A DNA stretch of 64,000 nucleotides from Centaurea solstitialis (Eukaryota; Streptophyta; Magnoliopsida; Asterales; Asteraceae), in NCBI GenBank assembly GCA_030169165.1, contig CM058041.1:19099726-19163725 (forward strand). The letters are read 5' to 3'. This document shows positions 11,400-23,121 of the stretch, piece by piece. The stretch's first letter is position 1; every line of letters begins with the position of its first letter. The position numbers were made by a program, and so were the translations under genes. The notes under the pieces are model-generated. The model saw nothing but the letters and a program-made list of their open reading frames with translations. It was not told the origin of the DNA and did not search any database.

Positions 11400-12030
11400 T
11401 ATTATACTGTCTCATGACGGGCTGAACTATAAACTTTGATCGGGTCATTGTTGATAGTATTAAGAACTGTACCACTCGATCAAAGGGAAAACTTTACTTT
11501 GCAGGTACACTCACAAAATGGTTGATCAAAAAGGGTGTGCCACAATATGAAGGGGACGTGATGGTGAATGAGAAAAGGGAAAAGTTGGTGATTGATCTGA
11601 AAGCGATAACTCAGTTGAGCAAAAGGAAGGATTGCGGTACCGAAAATATGGGAATGGTAAACACGACGTATAAGCTACTAATTCAACAAAGTACGCTCCT
11701 CGACATTATATTCAAATTCAAACAAAGGAATAGATGCCTTGAGAAAAATCAAGGAACTCCACAAAGAGATCTTAGGGGGAAGGCATGAAAAGAAGCGAAA
11801 GAAAACCACCAACATCACCAAATTGATGATAGGGCGAACATGGGTTGGAAAGAGCACATGGAAGAATCCATCGAAAGAACTGAAGGCTATGATAAACCAC
11901 AACAAAAAGTTGTTGTCATAGGTAGAGATCAGAAATGAGTTGTCCGGGATGAGGATGCAGCATCTGGCGCTACAACAAGTGGAGCAACAAGTTCGGGGCC
12001 TACTCTTTCCGAGTAGGGCAGGTTTATCAC
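11400..12030 (+). pseudogene. Decayed retroelement ORF (possible Athila-type env-like protein)
   Basis: Coding similarity is spread over two frames with stops. The first frame includes KGKLYFAGTLTKWLIKKGVP near 11490-11550. A second frame carries a Lys-rich stretch (11739-11921). After one stop it continues into MRMQHLALQQVEQQVRGLL, a coiled-coil-like segment. The pattern (a loosely conserved core, then basic and coiled-coil tail) resembles the extra ORF of plant Athila-like Gypsy elements. That resemblance is from memory and weak. Frameshifts and stops show it is not functional. Confidence 0.35.
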
Positions 12031-12545
12031 ATTCCTTTAAACTCCATTTTTTTGTGAAAACCCTATTTTATGTGTTAATTTAGGATATCGTTTATATTAT
12101 ATATATAGGTTGCATGTTAAAAGTCATGTTATGATAAATAGTTAAAAATTAAATCTTTTTGTAATTCTTGTAGTTCAATGACATGTTTAAAAAATGTTGT
12201 TTTCTTGAACTAGCTTCGTAGTTGCTTAGGGACACAAAAATTGGTCTTCTTTCTTGGTTGACACAAAAATGATTTTGGCCATTTCATATACCCAAAAGGC
12301 CATTACATTTTGTTGCCATCAAATTCACCAGAACCCAACCATTGATTCCAATGAGGACATTGAAAAGTTTTGTTTGAGGGTGGTGGGGTATCTTCCATGG
12401 CTAAAAATTGTCACGTGCATACGTTTCAAGTTATCTCCGGAAAACACCAAAATACTCCATAGGAATAGGTGTACCATAATGGGATATTCATAGAAAACGC
12501 CGCAAATATCGCATAGGGATAAGGTGTATGCACAACAAAAGAGCA
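12031..12545. other. Intergenic, no gene seen
   Basis: AT-rich DNA up to the CAAAA target site of the Tekay insertion. It may belong to the decayed element to its left. It resumes at 21024. Confidence 0.35.
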
Positions 12546-12550
12546 CAAAA

Positions 12551-12572
12551 TGTCACATCCCGTTTACGTTAG

Positions 12573-12620
<48 letters not shown>

Positions 12621-14147
12621 CATTATCATTGTTAGTATATGGACTAGGGTTAGGATTTCTTGCGGGTTAAGGTAAGGGAGGGAGGCCCGTCCAACCTAGA
12701 TAAAACCCTAGGGTCCTCCCTTGTGTCGTCATTGTGTTCCTTGGTGAGCAATCCATCGAGAGAGAGAGAGAAAGAGGCCGAGAGAGGGAGAGAGAGCGCG
12801 GGACCGGAGGAAGAGAGATCGACGGAAGGGAGGGGTGCCGGAACCCGTTTGCATCGTAGGTAATCTCTCGTAATCTCATTATTGATAATCGTGTGTGGTG
12901 GTCACGCGGTGGCCGTCGGCTCCGGCCGGCGACAGCCAGCCGCCTTGTGTTCGTTCTCGGCCCGGCGGTGGCGGTGGGTTTCCACAGCCGCTGCTGCGGC
13001 ACCTTTCCGGCGTCGCGGCTGCTGCTTCTCGATGGTTCGGCGGTGGTGGTGGCGACACCGCTGCCGCCTTGCGTGTTCTTGGCGTCGTTGATGGAGAGCG
13101 ACGGTCGCCGGCTTTGGCCGGCGATAGCCGGTCGCTGTTGTTCCCGGTGGGCCGTCAGGCGGCGGCGGCGGGCCTCCCCGTTGCTGCTGCTGCTGCTCTT
13201 GTCCAGCGGCGGGCGGCTGCTGTGGGTGGTGTTCCGGTGGCGGCGATGGCCTTCCATTGCTGCTGCCGGGGGACGTGTTGGTTTTCGGCGGTGGTGGTGT
13301 TTTCTCACCGCTGCCGCCGTGTGGTGGTGACAGGTGGCGGTGGTTCCCTTGGGGACTGCCGCGGCTGTTGGACAAGCGGGTGGCCGGCGGTGGTAGTGGA
13401 CATCCACGGCCGCCGCCATGGTCGCCGTGTGTTTAGTGGGAGTAGTCGGGGCCGCCGCCGATCGGTTTAACCGACGATGCGGTGGTGTCCATGGGTTTGC
13501 TTTGCGTGGTGGATTAATTTAATTACGTGTGATGGTATCTAATCGTAGACTTAGTAGCTTAAATTAAACCGTAACACATAGGATTCGTTGTGCTTAATTT
13601 TCAGAGTTGCGGGAACGTTTACAGTTGATTTTACGGTTGTGATTTTTATCCGTAGCAAATAGAGGTGAGTGGGTTTACATGCGATACTTATGATTTTATG
13701 TGTATACGTGGTGTATGATTTCGTGGTGATGTTACGGGTTGCGTGATGACCCACGGGCGGGAAACCGCGGAGACTGGATTGCGTGATGGTCCGGTAACGG
13801 GAAACCGTTCAGCTGTTAATGTGGATGTTATGTATGTGCATTAAATTATATGTGTTGTATGTGGATTTACTCACTAAGCGGTTGAGCTTACCCCTCGTGT
13901 TTAAATGTTTTTAGGTACGAGTTCCGGGGTTGACAAAGGCAAGGCTCCGGCTTGAGGGTTTCCGGCAAGACGGCGTTCCGATCCGAACGATAATATTTTG
14001 TTGACTTTAATTATGGGATATTAATTTTGGTTTTGACTTGGTTGTGAATGATCATTTATTTACATTCAATGCAAGGGTTTTATTCAGAGTTTTATTTATA
14101 AATCTTCTCAAAAAAAAAAAATCTTTAAACTGGGATTGGGTGTTACA
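12551..14147 (+). repeat. Tekay 5' LTR (1597 bp)
   Basis: It begins TGTCACATCCCG, contains an ATT microsatellite (about 12570-12620), a GAGA tract (about 12759-12800) and a GC-rich, GGC/GCC-dense segment (about 12890-13470), and ends TGTTACA. Open frames in the GC-rich segment exist on several overlapping frames and both strands, with no recognisable protein. I take them as composition artefacts. Confidence 0.95.
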
Positions 14148-14150
14148 ACT

Positions 14151-14163
14151 TGGTATCAGAGCC
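14151..14163 (+). other. Primer-binding site (initiator tRNA-Met) of the Tekay element
   Basis: TGGTATCAGAGCC lies 3 nt after the left LTR and is complementary to the 3' end of initiator tRNA-Met. Confidence 0.92.
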
Positions 14164-14834
14164 TAGGTTTAAGAGAATCAGCGCACACACTCGTGGGTGT
14201 GTGTGTGGTTGGACTTAAACCAGGCAGTTGAAATTAATTGGATGAGATCGGAACGGCCAGCGGAACCGTCAAGACGGAGGTAAGCTTAGTACCTTTAAAT
14301 TATTATATGCATGTGTGCAGCATTAAATAATTGTGATTGTATGTTCGGTTATGTAACTGCATGTGATTTCTATGAAAATAAAATATGGTTAAGCTGTGAT
14401 TTTATGTGGCTGTTGTCAATGAGTTGAAGTCTAATTAGGATGGTATCAAAACCAAACGTAAACACCTTGGTACGTCGGGGATGGGTCGTCGAGCATATTC
14501 TTGTCTGATCGTTGCTCGGTGGTCTTGATCCGGCTACCATGCATGGTTGGTTATAGTAATACGGCGCCAATAATAGTGTTACTATAAACGCCTGTGTAGC
14601 GTTGGATTTGATTAAGTTCTGGAGACCCAAAACTTATTGATTACAGATAGGGTGATAGCATGCTATGTGTAACGTATATATATATATGTGTGGGAAGGTC
14701 TGTTTTAGCATGCGCGATAACAACTAGCCTTAGGGTTAGCATGATCACTAATAGCGGGGTTATGTGTGAGTACCGTAATAGTGATTAGTGACACTTCGAT
14801 AGCTGTAAACTAAGATGTTTCTTGAACCTTCAGA
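14164..14834 (+). other. Tekay 5' leader (untranslated)
   Basis: About 670 nt separate the primer-binding site and the gag start codon. No open frame is supported. RNA packaging signals are expected here but cannot be identified by eye. Confidence 0.5.
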
Positions 14835-17800
14835 ATGGTGCAAACTAGGAGCCATACTGATGATGAGGCCGGACAGTCCGACCATATTGCTGCCCAAATC
14901 ACTGAGACCCTGCAGCAGATGCTGCCGGGGCTGTTTAACCAGATGAGAGACGAGCTGATCCAAACCATGGACCAGCGCATCGACGTGGCCCTCACGGCCC
15001 GTAGCTTAGGAACTGGGAGCTCGAGTCAATCCCAGCCTCGTGGGATCACCTTTAAGGACTTCATGGCGTGCCAACCGCCATTATTCGACGGGAAGAAGGA
15101 TCCCGTGGCCTGCTACCGCTGGTACTCGGCGGTCGAGGGAGCCTTTCGCACTTGTGGGTGCCCTGATGGTTCGAAGGTTCTTTTTGCTGTGAACCTTCTT
15201 CGCGGAGCTGCAAAGGACTGGTGGGAGCTGACTCTTAAGAAATATACTGAGGCACAAATCACTGCGCTGACCTGGGGGGATTTCCGAGCCTTGTCCGACG
15301 AGGAGTTTGCACCTCGTATCGAAAAGGAGCGAATAGCATCGGAGTTTTTGAAGCTGACTCAGACGACGGAGTCGGTGAATGAGATTACCGCGCAGTTTCT
15401 GGAGAAGCTGCTGTTTGTACCGGGGTACGCGAACGACGAGTCGCTAAAGATGGCTCGTTACTTGGGAATGCTGAAGCCGGAACTCAAAAAGGCAGTGGCC
15501 ACAGGGAGGTGTAAGACCCTCAGTGATATGCAGGAGGTAGCGCGGTCTCAGGAACTGGTATTGGAGGAACTGCAGCAAGGAAAGCGGAAGGCGGAAGATC
15601 AGTCAGGGCCAGCAAAGAAGTTCAAGGGAGCTAGGACAGATACCAGGAGCGGGACCCCGAGCTGTCCAAAGTGTGGGCGTTACCACCGGGGTGAGTGCAG
15701 ACCGCGGGAGTTATCGTGTTACAAGTGTGGCAAGACGGGCCACCTCAGCAAGGACTGCAAGGAGACTGCTAGGCTTTGCTTTCACTGCTATCAGCCGGGG
15801 CATATCAAGCCCGATTGCCCTCAGCTGAAGAAGACGCCAGCCCTGGCCCCTGCACCAGCGACGCTTAGGATCACCGACGGCACTACTCAGGGGAAGAGTG
15901 GAGCTACCACCCGTGGGCGAGCCTTTCAGATGACTGCTGAGGAAGCGCAGACAGCGCCTGATGTGATTACAGGTTTTTCCTTGTTATATTTTCGTACGAT
16001 TACTGTTAGTAGCATATTTTACGTGTTAGTGATAAAATAGTGTATCTGCCGTTAAATGTGAACTTTAGGCATATTTCCTGTCAACTCGAAACCGGCTCTA
16101 GTACTTTTCGACACGGGGGCCACGTGGTCCTATGTGTCGCGTAGGTTCTGTAAGGACTTCCAGATCAAGCTCAGTAATCTGGATAGTCCTCAGGCAATCG
16201 ACATAGCAGCGGAGGAAGTGCAGGTGGTCGAGCACGTGTACCGGGGATGCAGCATTGATATCTTTGGGGTTCGTTTCAGCATCAACCTTATCCCCATTCC
16301 CATGAACGGAGTGGACGTAGTTGTCGGAATCGACTGGATGTTTCCAAACCGGGCGACCACGGATGTTGCAGGGCAGTGCGTACGCATCCATAACCCAAGT
16401 GGGGGAGAATTGGTTGTGTACGGTAAGGGAAGAAGGATATCTACATCCTTCTGTTCTATCGCGAAAGCTCAGAGGTACATCCAGCGGGGGTGTGCGGGGT
16501 TCTTGGTTTATGCTATGGCGGGTCAGGCGAAGGAGAAGAAGCTGTCGGTAGCGGAGGTGCCAGTGGTCAGCGAGTTTCCAGACGTGTTCCCAGAGGATCT
16601 GCCTGGCCTTCCACCTGATAGGCAGATCGAGTTCGGCATCGACTTGGTACCAGGAGCAGCTCCGATTGCGCGAGCTCCTTACCGTCTGGCTCCGCCGGAG
16701 CTTCAGGAGTTATCGGAGCAGTTGCAGGAGCTCTCGGGGAAGGGGTTCATCCGCCCGAGCAGCTCACCGTGGGGTGCACCGATTCTGTTTGTGAAGAAGA
16801 AAGACGGGAGTCACCGTATGTGCATCGACTACCGTGGACTCAACAAGGTTACCATCAAGAATAGGTATCCTCTACCTAGAATTGATGATCTGTTCGACCA
16901 GCTTCAGGGGGCTTCGTGGTTTTCTAAGATCGATCTTCGGTCAGGGTATCACCAGCTGAAGGTGAGGGAAGCGGATGTCCACAAGACCGCTTTCCGTACC
17001 CGTTATGGCCACTTCGAGTTTCTGGTAATGCCGTTTGGGCTTACCAATGCTCCAGCAGCTTTCATGGACCTCATGAACCGGGTGTGCCGCCCGATGCTTG
17101 ATCGGTCCGTGATCGTTTTCATCGACGATATTCTAATCTACTCGAAGACGAAGGAGGAGCATGTGATGCATCTGCGGGAGGTGCTTGAGGTGTTGAGGAG
17201 GGAGCGTCTCTACGCCAAATTCTCGAAATGCGCTTTCTGGTTGGAGGAGGTTCAGTTCTTGGGCCATATCATTAACCAGGAAGGCATCAAGGTGGATCCA
17301 GCGAAAATCGAAGCAGTTATGAATTGGGAAATTCCGAAGGCACCTACCGAGATCCGGAGTTTCCTGGGTTTAGCCGGCTACTACCGACGGTTCATCCAGG
17401 ATTTCTCCAAGATTGCGGTACCTTTGACGCGCTTGACGAAGAAGAGCGAGCCGTACGTTTGGGGTTCTGAGCAGCAGAAGGCTTTCGACACGTTGAGACA
17501 GAAGCTGTGTGAGGCTCCGGTTCTAACTTTACCGGAAGGGGTGGAAGATCTGGCAGTTTATTGCGACGCATCTCGGCTGGGTCTGGGTTGTGTTCTGATG
17601 CAGAGGGGGCGGGTGATAGCCTACGCTTCGAGGCAGCTGAAGCCTCACGAGGCTAATTACCCCACGCATGATCTCGAGCTTGCGGCGGTTGTTTTTGCCC
17701 TCAAGTTGTGGAGGCACTATCTGTATGGGGTGAAGTGCACCATTTTCTCGGACCATCGTAGCTTGAGGTACTTCTTGGAGCAGCCGAATCTGAATATGCG

Positions 17801-19382
17801 ACAGCGGAGGTGGCTTGACGTAGTCAAGGACTACGATTGCGAGATTCTCTATCACCCAGGGAAGGCTAACGTGGTTGCGGACGCTTTGAGCAGGAAGACG
17901 GAGCACGCGCCGCTTCGTATTTCACACCTGAAGATGGCGGTGACTACCTCCTTCTTGGACTTGGTTCTACGGGCCCAAGAGGAGGCGAGTCGGGAGGAGA
18001 ATCAGAATGGAGAGCGGATTCGGGGACAGATGGCCGCGTTGATCAGAGACAGTCGTGGGTTGCTGACGAGATTTGGTCGAGTGTGGGTTCCTCGTGCGGG
18101 TGCGGCACGTCAGACCTTGCTAGAGGAAGCCCATAAGTCCAAATTCTCAATCCATCCGGGAGCTACAAAGATGTATCGGGATCTGCGGACGGGTTATTGG
18201 TGGCCAGGGATGAAAAGAGACGTGGCGCGGTACGTGGAGTCGTGTTTGACCTGTCTGAAGGTCAAAGCTGAGCATCAGAAGCCTCACGGCAAGATGCAGC
18301 CTCTTGAGATCCCCGAGTGGAAGTGGGAAAACCTCACTATGGATCTGATCACCAAGCTTCCGAAAACCCCTCGGAAGTTTGATGCGATTTGGGTCATAGT
18401 GGATCGGTTGACCAAGAGTGCTATCTTCCTTCCTATTCGGGAGAGTTCGACTGCAGAGCAGCTGGCGAAAATCTACGTGGATGAGGTGGTGTCGAGGCAC
18501 GGGGTGCCAGTGTCGATTATTTCAGACCGGGACGTGCGATTTACTTCTCGGTTTTGGGAGAGGTTTCATTCGGAGTTGGGTACTAGGTTGCACTTTAGCA
18601 CCGCGTACCACCCTCAGACAGACGGTCAGAGCGAGCGGACGATTCAGACCCTAGAGGACATGCTGCGAGCTTGCGTTTTGGACTTCGGTGGCAGTTGGGA
18701 TACGTACCTGCCCCTGGCAGAATTCTCGTATAACAACAGCTACCACTCTAGCATCGGGATGCCACCATTTGAGATGCTCTACGGAAGGAGATGTCGTACT
18801 CCTATCTGTTGGGGCGAGGTAGGACAGCGTGTTCTTGGTAGCACTGAGGTGGTCCAGAGGACTACGGAGGATATTCAGAGGATCCGGGAGCGGTTACGGA
18901 CGGCTCAGAGTCGACAGAAGAGTTACGCGGATCGACGGAGATCGAGCTTGGAGTTCCAAGTGGGAGACCGAGTCCTACTCAAGGTTTCTCCTTGGAAGGG
19001 AGTGATACGGTTCCGAAAGAGGGGCAAGCTGGGGCCTCGTTACATCGGACCGTTCACAGTTCTTGCACGTGTGGGGAAGGTAGCTTATCGTTTGGAGCTG
19101 CCTGCGGTTTTAGGCCAGATCCACAGCACTTTCCACGTTTCGCAACTGCGTAAGTGCCTCGCCGACGAGACGGCTCATATTCCTTTAGACGATATTCAGG
19201 TGGACGAGAGCCTGAATTACGTTGAGAGGCCGGTTGCAGTGTTAGACCGGAAGGTGAAGAGGTTGCGACGCAGGGAGATCGGAATCGTGAAAGTGCAGTG
19301 GCAGCATCGGAAGGGTTCCGAGTGGACCTGGGAGCCGGAGGCGGAGATGCGAGAGCACTACCCGGAGCTGTTTTCAGATTGA
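14835..19382 (+). CDS. Tekay Gag-Pol polyprotein with chromodomain, one predicted intron
   Basis: Gag begins at ATG 14835. Three CCHC zinc knuckles lie near residues 276, 294 and 314. The frame reaches a TAG at 16038. Pol is open in the other block up to TGA 19380. Removing a predicted 96-nt intron (15973-16068) joins the two in phase to 1483 residues. It restores the conserved run into the aspartic protease motif LFDTGA (near 16105). Downstream are reverse transcriptase with FIDDI near 17118, RNase H (YCDAS near 17559), integrase with HHCC-like zinc domain near 18130-18250 and DDE residues in MDLIT, SDRDVRF and GQSERTIQ, and a C-terminal chromodomain at about 19205-19380. The chromodomain and polypurine context place it in the Tekay/Del clade. 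All catalytic motifs look intact. Confidence 0.93.
15973..16068 (+). other. Predicted in-frame intron between gag and protease of the Tekay element
   Basis: ACAG/GTTTTT at 15972/15973 and ACTTTAG/GC at 16068/16069 bracket 96 nt, a multiple of three, containing the stop that ends the gag frame. The interval is AT-rich, whereas the flanking coding DNA is GC-rich. Splicing joins the codon halves G and GC. It fuses Gag in frame to the protease exactly where related elements continue without interruption. The donor is weak beyond GT, which would suit partial splicing. Confidence 0.65.
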
Positions 19383-19404
19383 TTTCGGGGACGAAATCCT
19401 TGTA

Positions 19405-19417
19405 AGTGGGGGAGAGT
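19405..19417 (+). other. Polypurine tract of the Tekay element
   Basis: The purine-rich AGTGGGGGAGAGT directly precedes the right LTR. It primes plus-strand synthesis and marks the LTR start at 19418. Confidence 0.85.
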
Positions 19418-19439
19418 TGTCACATCCCGTTTACGTTAG

Positions 19440-19490
<51 letters not shown>

Positions 19491-21018
19491 CATTATCATT
19501 GTTAGTATATGGACTAGGGTTAGGATTTCTTGCGGGTTAAGGTAAGGGAGGGAGGCCCGTCCAACCTAGATAAAACCCTAGGGTCCTCCCTTGTGTCGTC
19601 ATTGTGTTCCTTGGTGAGCAATCCATCGAGAGAGAGAGAGAAAGAGGCCGAGAGAGGGAGAGAGAGAGCGCGGGACCGGAGGAAGAGAGATCGACGGAAG
19701 GGAGGGGTGCCGGAACCCGTTTGCATCGTAGGTAATCTCTCGTAATCTCATTATTGATAATCGTGTGTGGTGGTCACGCGGTGGCCGTCGGCTCCGGCCG
19801 GCGACAGCCAGCCGCCTTGTGTTCGTTCTCGGCCCGGCGGTGGCGGTGGGTTTCCACAGCCGCTGCTGCGGCACCTTTCCGGCGTCGCGGCTGCTGCTTC
19901 TCGATGGTTCGGCGGTGGTGGTGGCGACACCGCTGCCGCCTTGCGTGTTCTTGGCGTCGTTGATGGAGAGCGACGGTCGCCGGCTTTGGCCGGCGATAGC
20001 CGGTCGCTGTTGTTCCCGATGGGCCGTCAGGCGGCGGCGGCGGGCCTCCCCGTTGCTGCTGCTGCTGCTCTTGTCCAGCGGCGGGCGGCTGCTGTGGGTG
20101 GTGTTCCGGTGGCGGCGATGGCCTTCCATTGCTGCTGCCGGGGGACGTGTTGGTTTTCGGCGGTGGTGGTGTTTTCTCACCGCTGCCGCCGTGTGGTGGT
20201 GACAGGTGGCGGTGGTTCCCTTGGGGACTGCCGCGGCTGTTGGACAAGCGGGTGGCCGGCGGTGGTAGTGGACATCCACGGCCGCCGCCATGGTCGCCGT
20301 GTGTTTAGTGGGAGTAGTCGGGGCCGCCGCCGATCGGTTTAACCGACGATGCGGTGGTGTCCATGGGTTTGCTTTGCGTGGTGGATTAATTTAATTACGT
20401 GTGATGGTATCTAATCGTAGACTTAGTAGCTTAAATTAAACCGTAACACATAGGATTCGTTGTGCTTAATTTTCAGAGTTGCGGGAACGTTTACAGTTGA
20501 TTTTACGGTTGTGATTTTTATCCGTAGCAAATAGAGGTGAGTGGGTTTACATGCGATACTTATGATTTTATGTGTATACGTGGTGTATGATTTCGTGGTG
20601 ATGTTACGGGTTGCGTGATGACCCACGGGCGGGAAACCGCGGAGACTGGATTGCGTGATGGTCCGGTAACGGGAAACCGTTCAGCTGTTAATGTGGATGT
20701 TATGTATGTGCATTAAATTATATGTGTTGTATGTGGATTTACTCACTAAGCGGTTGAGCTTACCCCTCGTGTTTAAATGTTTTTAGGTACGAGTTCCGGG
20801 GTTGACAAAGGCAAGGCTCCGGCTTGAGGGTTTCCGGCAAGACGGCGTTCCGATCCGAACGATAATATTTTGTTGACTTTAATTATGGGATATTAATTTT
20901 GGTTTTGACTTGGTTGTGAATGATCATTTATTTACATTCAATGCAAGGGTTTTATTCAGAGTTTTATTTATAAATCTTCTCAAAAAAAAAAATCTTTAAA
21001 CTGGGATTGGGTGTTACA
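19418..21018 (+). repeat. Tekay 3' LTR (1601 bp)
   Basis: It is nearly identical to the left LTR: one base substitution seen, plus ATT (+3), AG (+2) and A (-1) repeat-length changes that exactly account for the 4-bp size difference. It is followed by the CAAAA target duplication. Confidence 0.95.
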
Positions 21019-21129
21019 CAAAAAGTGTCAAAAAATTTAAAAATTTGTGTTGTTGCATTTTGAGAGAAAAGGCAATTGGAGTGAAAAATATGTCAGAAAG
21101 AGAACCCGTTCAAAAAGCTTAGATCATTT

Positions 21130-21323
21130 TTTTTGGAAGAGGTATCCCAGACCACATTGGGCCCAAACTAATCCTCGGAAATTTTGGGCCGATGCCCGAC
21201 TGCTAAAGCATGCAGCCCGGGGTCGAAGCCCCCGTACCTCCAGAATGCGTCCCCCAGGGCTCGAACTCAGGTTCACCACTATGTAGTGCCCAAGCCTTAC
21301 CGCTAGGTTAACACTCCTTTGGT
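21130..21323 (-). mobile_element. SINE (tRNA-derived), minus strand
   Basis: On the minus strand the element begins near CAAAGGAGTGTTAACC. An A-box-like ACCTAGCGGTAAGG is followed by a B-box-like GAGTTCGAGCCC, and the 3' end is CTTCCAAAAAA. Imperfect 15-bp target duplications flank it: AAGCTTAGATCATTT (21115-21129) and AAGCTCAAATCATTT (21324-21338), 13 of 15 identical. This is a typical Pol III-transcribed retroposon of about 190 bp. Confidence 0.85.
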
Positions 21324-21338
21324 AAGCTCAAATCATTT

Positions 21339-22488
21339 GTGTAAAGAAAAGCGTGAACTATGACAAAAAGAACACGAAGCTAACTTATAGTCAATTTTCA
21401 TGAATTAAATATGTGTATGTTACTTAAGATTTATGATGAGCTTTTTTGTTTCATTTTGACATGTTGTCCGCTATCATGATGATTTATTACATGTTATTAG
21501 GAGTACTTAGTAATTTTCTATTTTTTTTTTCTTTTTCTTGCTTGGGACAAGCAAATGTTTTGTTTGAGGGTGGTGATAAGAACTATTATTTAGTGCTTTT
21601 TACACATCTAAGTATCGTGTTTAGATATGATTAGTGTTAAAAGTATCTCAAATTATGTCAAAATTTCTATCTTTGTGTAATCTTTGTGTCAAATGGAGTT
21701 TTGGAATTGTGATGAGTTTGTTTTATAACTGTCTTTTTTGTAACAGATTGTTTGAAAGGGGTAGAATGTTGCAGCAAAGGAAGAAGAATGCCGTAAAAGA
21801 CAAAGGAAGCTTATACGGAGAAGACTTAACTAGTTGGAAAAGAGAATCTTTTGGATATAAAATATTCCTTTACCCACTGAATCATGTCATAAACTCCTAA
21901 TTTTGACCTTTTAGGTACTACATCTTTATGGTTATCTGCCTTTGCAAGCAATTAGTAGATATTATTAGTTTATTTTTAATTAAATATGTAACTAAACTCT
22001 AAATACTAGTTGGCTAATGTACTTTTGGTCCTCTCATCTCTCCTATAAATAGAGAGCTTGGGGAAGGCATTTTGGGGCATTCCACAACTAACAATAATTG
22101 TGTTTTCTCTTCAAACTTCTTCTTGCAATTAATCTTAAGTGTTACTTTCGGAAAACCAAAGCTTTCTGTTGCATTGCTACAACACTTTAAAGGTTGTTCT
22201 TCATTTCAAAGTTTCTTTTGGTTGCATGTTTACTTACGGTCATTTCAATTCCGTCTTTGATTTATGATTCATTGCATTAACTTCTTCAAAAAGATCTTTA
22301 ATTTCAAGTATTGATCACCATCTTTACTTTCCTTGCAACTTATAGCTTTCGGCTAACTTAGATTTACTTTTATCGCACTTTACTTTATTATCTTTAATTC
22401 CACACAATTTAATTTCTCGTCTTTTTAAGTCCTTGAAATTTATCATACTTTCTTATATTTCACTGCAATTTAAATCCGTTGTGAGTAG
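21339..22488 (+). other. Intergenic with a TATA-like promoter, possible solo LTR remnant
   Basis: No gene is recognised. At 22044-22051 a TATAAATA follows CTCTCATCTCTCC, the same arrangement as in the Copia LTR above. It is followed by a run rich in CACTTTACTTTATT and CAATTTAAAT words often seen in plant LTR or leader sequences. LTR borders could not be fixed. Confidence 0.3.
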
Positions 22489-23113
22489 CAGGGGCGGAAC
22501 ACGACCGTCATAGACTCGGGGGCCGAAATATATCTTTTATTGTGAGTAGTTTTTTTAAATATGATGTAACATTAAATTTCAGAAGAAACAAACGGTTAAC
22601 GTAAGATTGAAAATGAAGACATTTAAATTACTACCTGAAAAATAATACCAAAAATTTGTTATGTTTTTGGAGTATTATTAATCGATAAAATGAACTCTTT
22701 ATATTAGTAATGTAACACTATATACTAACTTAAATATTATTTCTTTATATTATTTAAAAACTAGTTTTTTCATATAATTAGTATTAATGATATAGTATGT
22801 AGTTGATTAAAAAAATGATAAAATGATATGTAAATTGGAAAGGAAGGTAAAATGATGATGAAAAACTAAATAATATTAATTTGTAGTTGAAGGGAAAAAA
22901 TAAAAATAAGAAAAGTACAAGGGAGGGGTCTTGAACCCATGACCTTCATCATGAAGGAACAAGGTGATATCCAATTGAGCTACTCAACAATATATGTATC
23001 AAATCGTAAAATAAGATATTTATCATATCTATACCAAGATATAAAATATGATATTTGACTGAAAAATCGAAGGGGCCATGGCCCCCGATAGCCCCTTAAG
23101 GGATCCGCCCCTG
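22489..23113. mobile_element. hAT-like MITE with CAGGGGCGGA ends
   Basis: It starts CAGGGGCGGAAC and ends GGATCCGCCCCTG. Flanks GTGAGTAG (22481-22488) and ATGAGTAG (23114-23121) match at 7 of 8 positions, an aged 8-bp hAT-type duplication. The interior is AT-rich and non-coding, and carries a tRNA-like module on the minus strand (22917-22988). Confidence 0.8.
22917..22988 (-). other. tRNA-like module inside the MITE (not a functional tRNA)
   Basis: On the minus strand TAGCTCAATTGG (A box) and GGTTCAAGACC (B box) are both near-perfect Pol III promoter boxes, about 34 nt apart, in a 72-nt segment. The D-stem does not close and the anticodon arm has a 14-nt loop, so I do not call a tRNA. Confidence 0.55.
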
Positions 23114-23121
23114 ATGAGTAG

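Larger units (their letters stand above)
12551..21018 (+). mobile_element. Young Ty3/Gypsy chromovirus, Tekay/Del type
   Basis: The element has LTRs of 1597 and 1601 bp starting TGTCACATCCCG and ending GGTGTTACA. A 5-bp target duplication CAAAA flanks it (12546-12550, 21019-21023). A tRNA-Met primer-binding site and a GTGGGGGAGAGT polypurine tract are present, and the coding region runs Gag, protease, RT, RNase H, integrase, chromodomain. By eye the LTRs differ by one substitution (G/A near 13147 and 20018) and three short-repeat length changes: ATT array, AG array and poly(A). This implies a very recent insertion. The element is structurally complete and may be autonomous. Confidence 0.96.

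Noticed and set aside
12667..13470. Long overlapping open frames on both strands in the Tekay LTR (and its copy at 19599-20342)
   Set aside because: They occur in several frames of a GGC/GCC-rich segment, have repetitive composition, match no known domain, and lie in an LTR. The lack of stops follows from GC content.
22917..22988. Candidate tRNA gene on the minus strand
   Set aside because: A and B boxes are good, but the D-stem does not pair and the anticodon loop is 14 nt; it lies inside a MITE.
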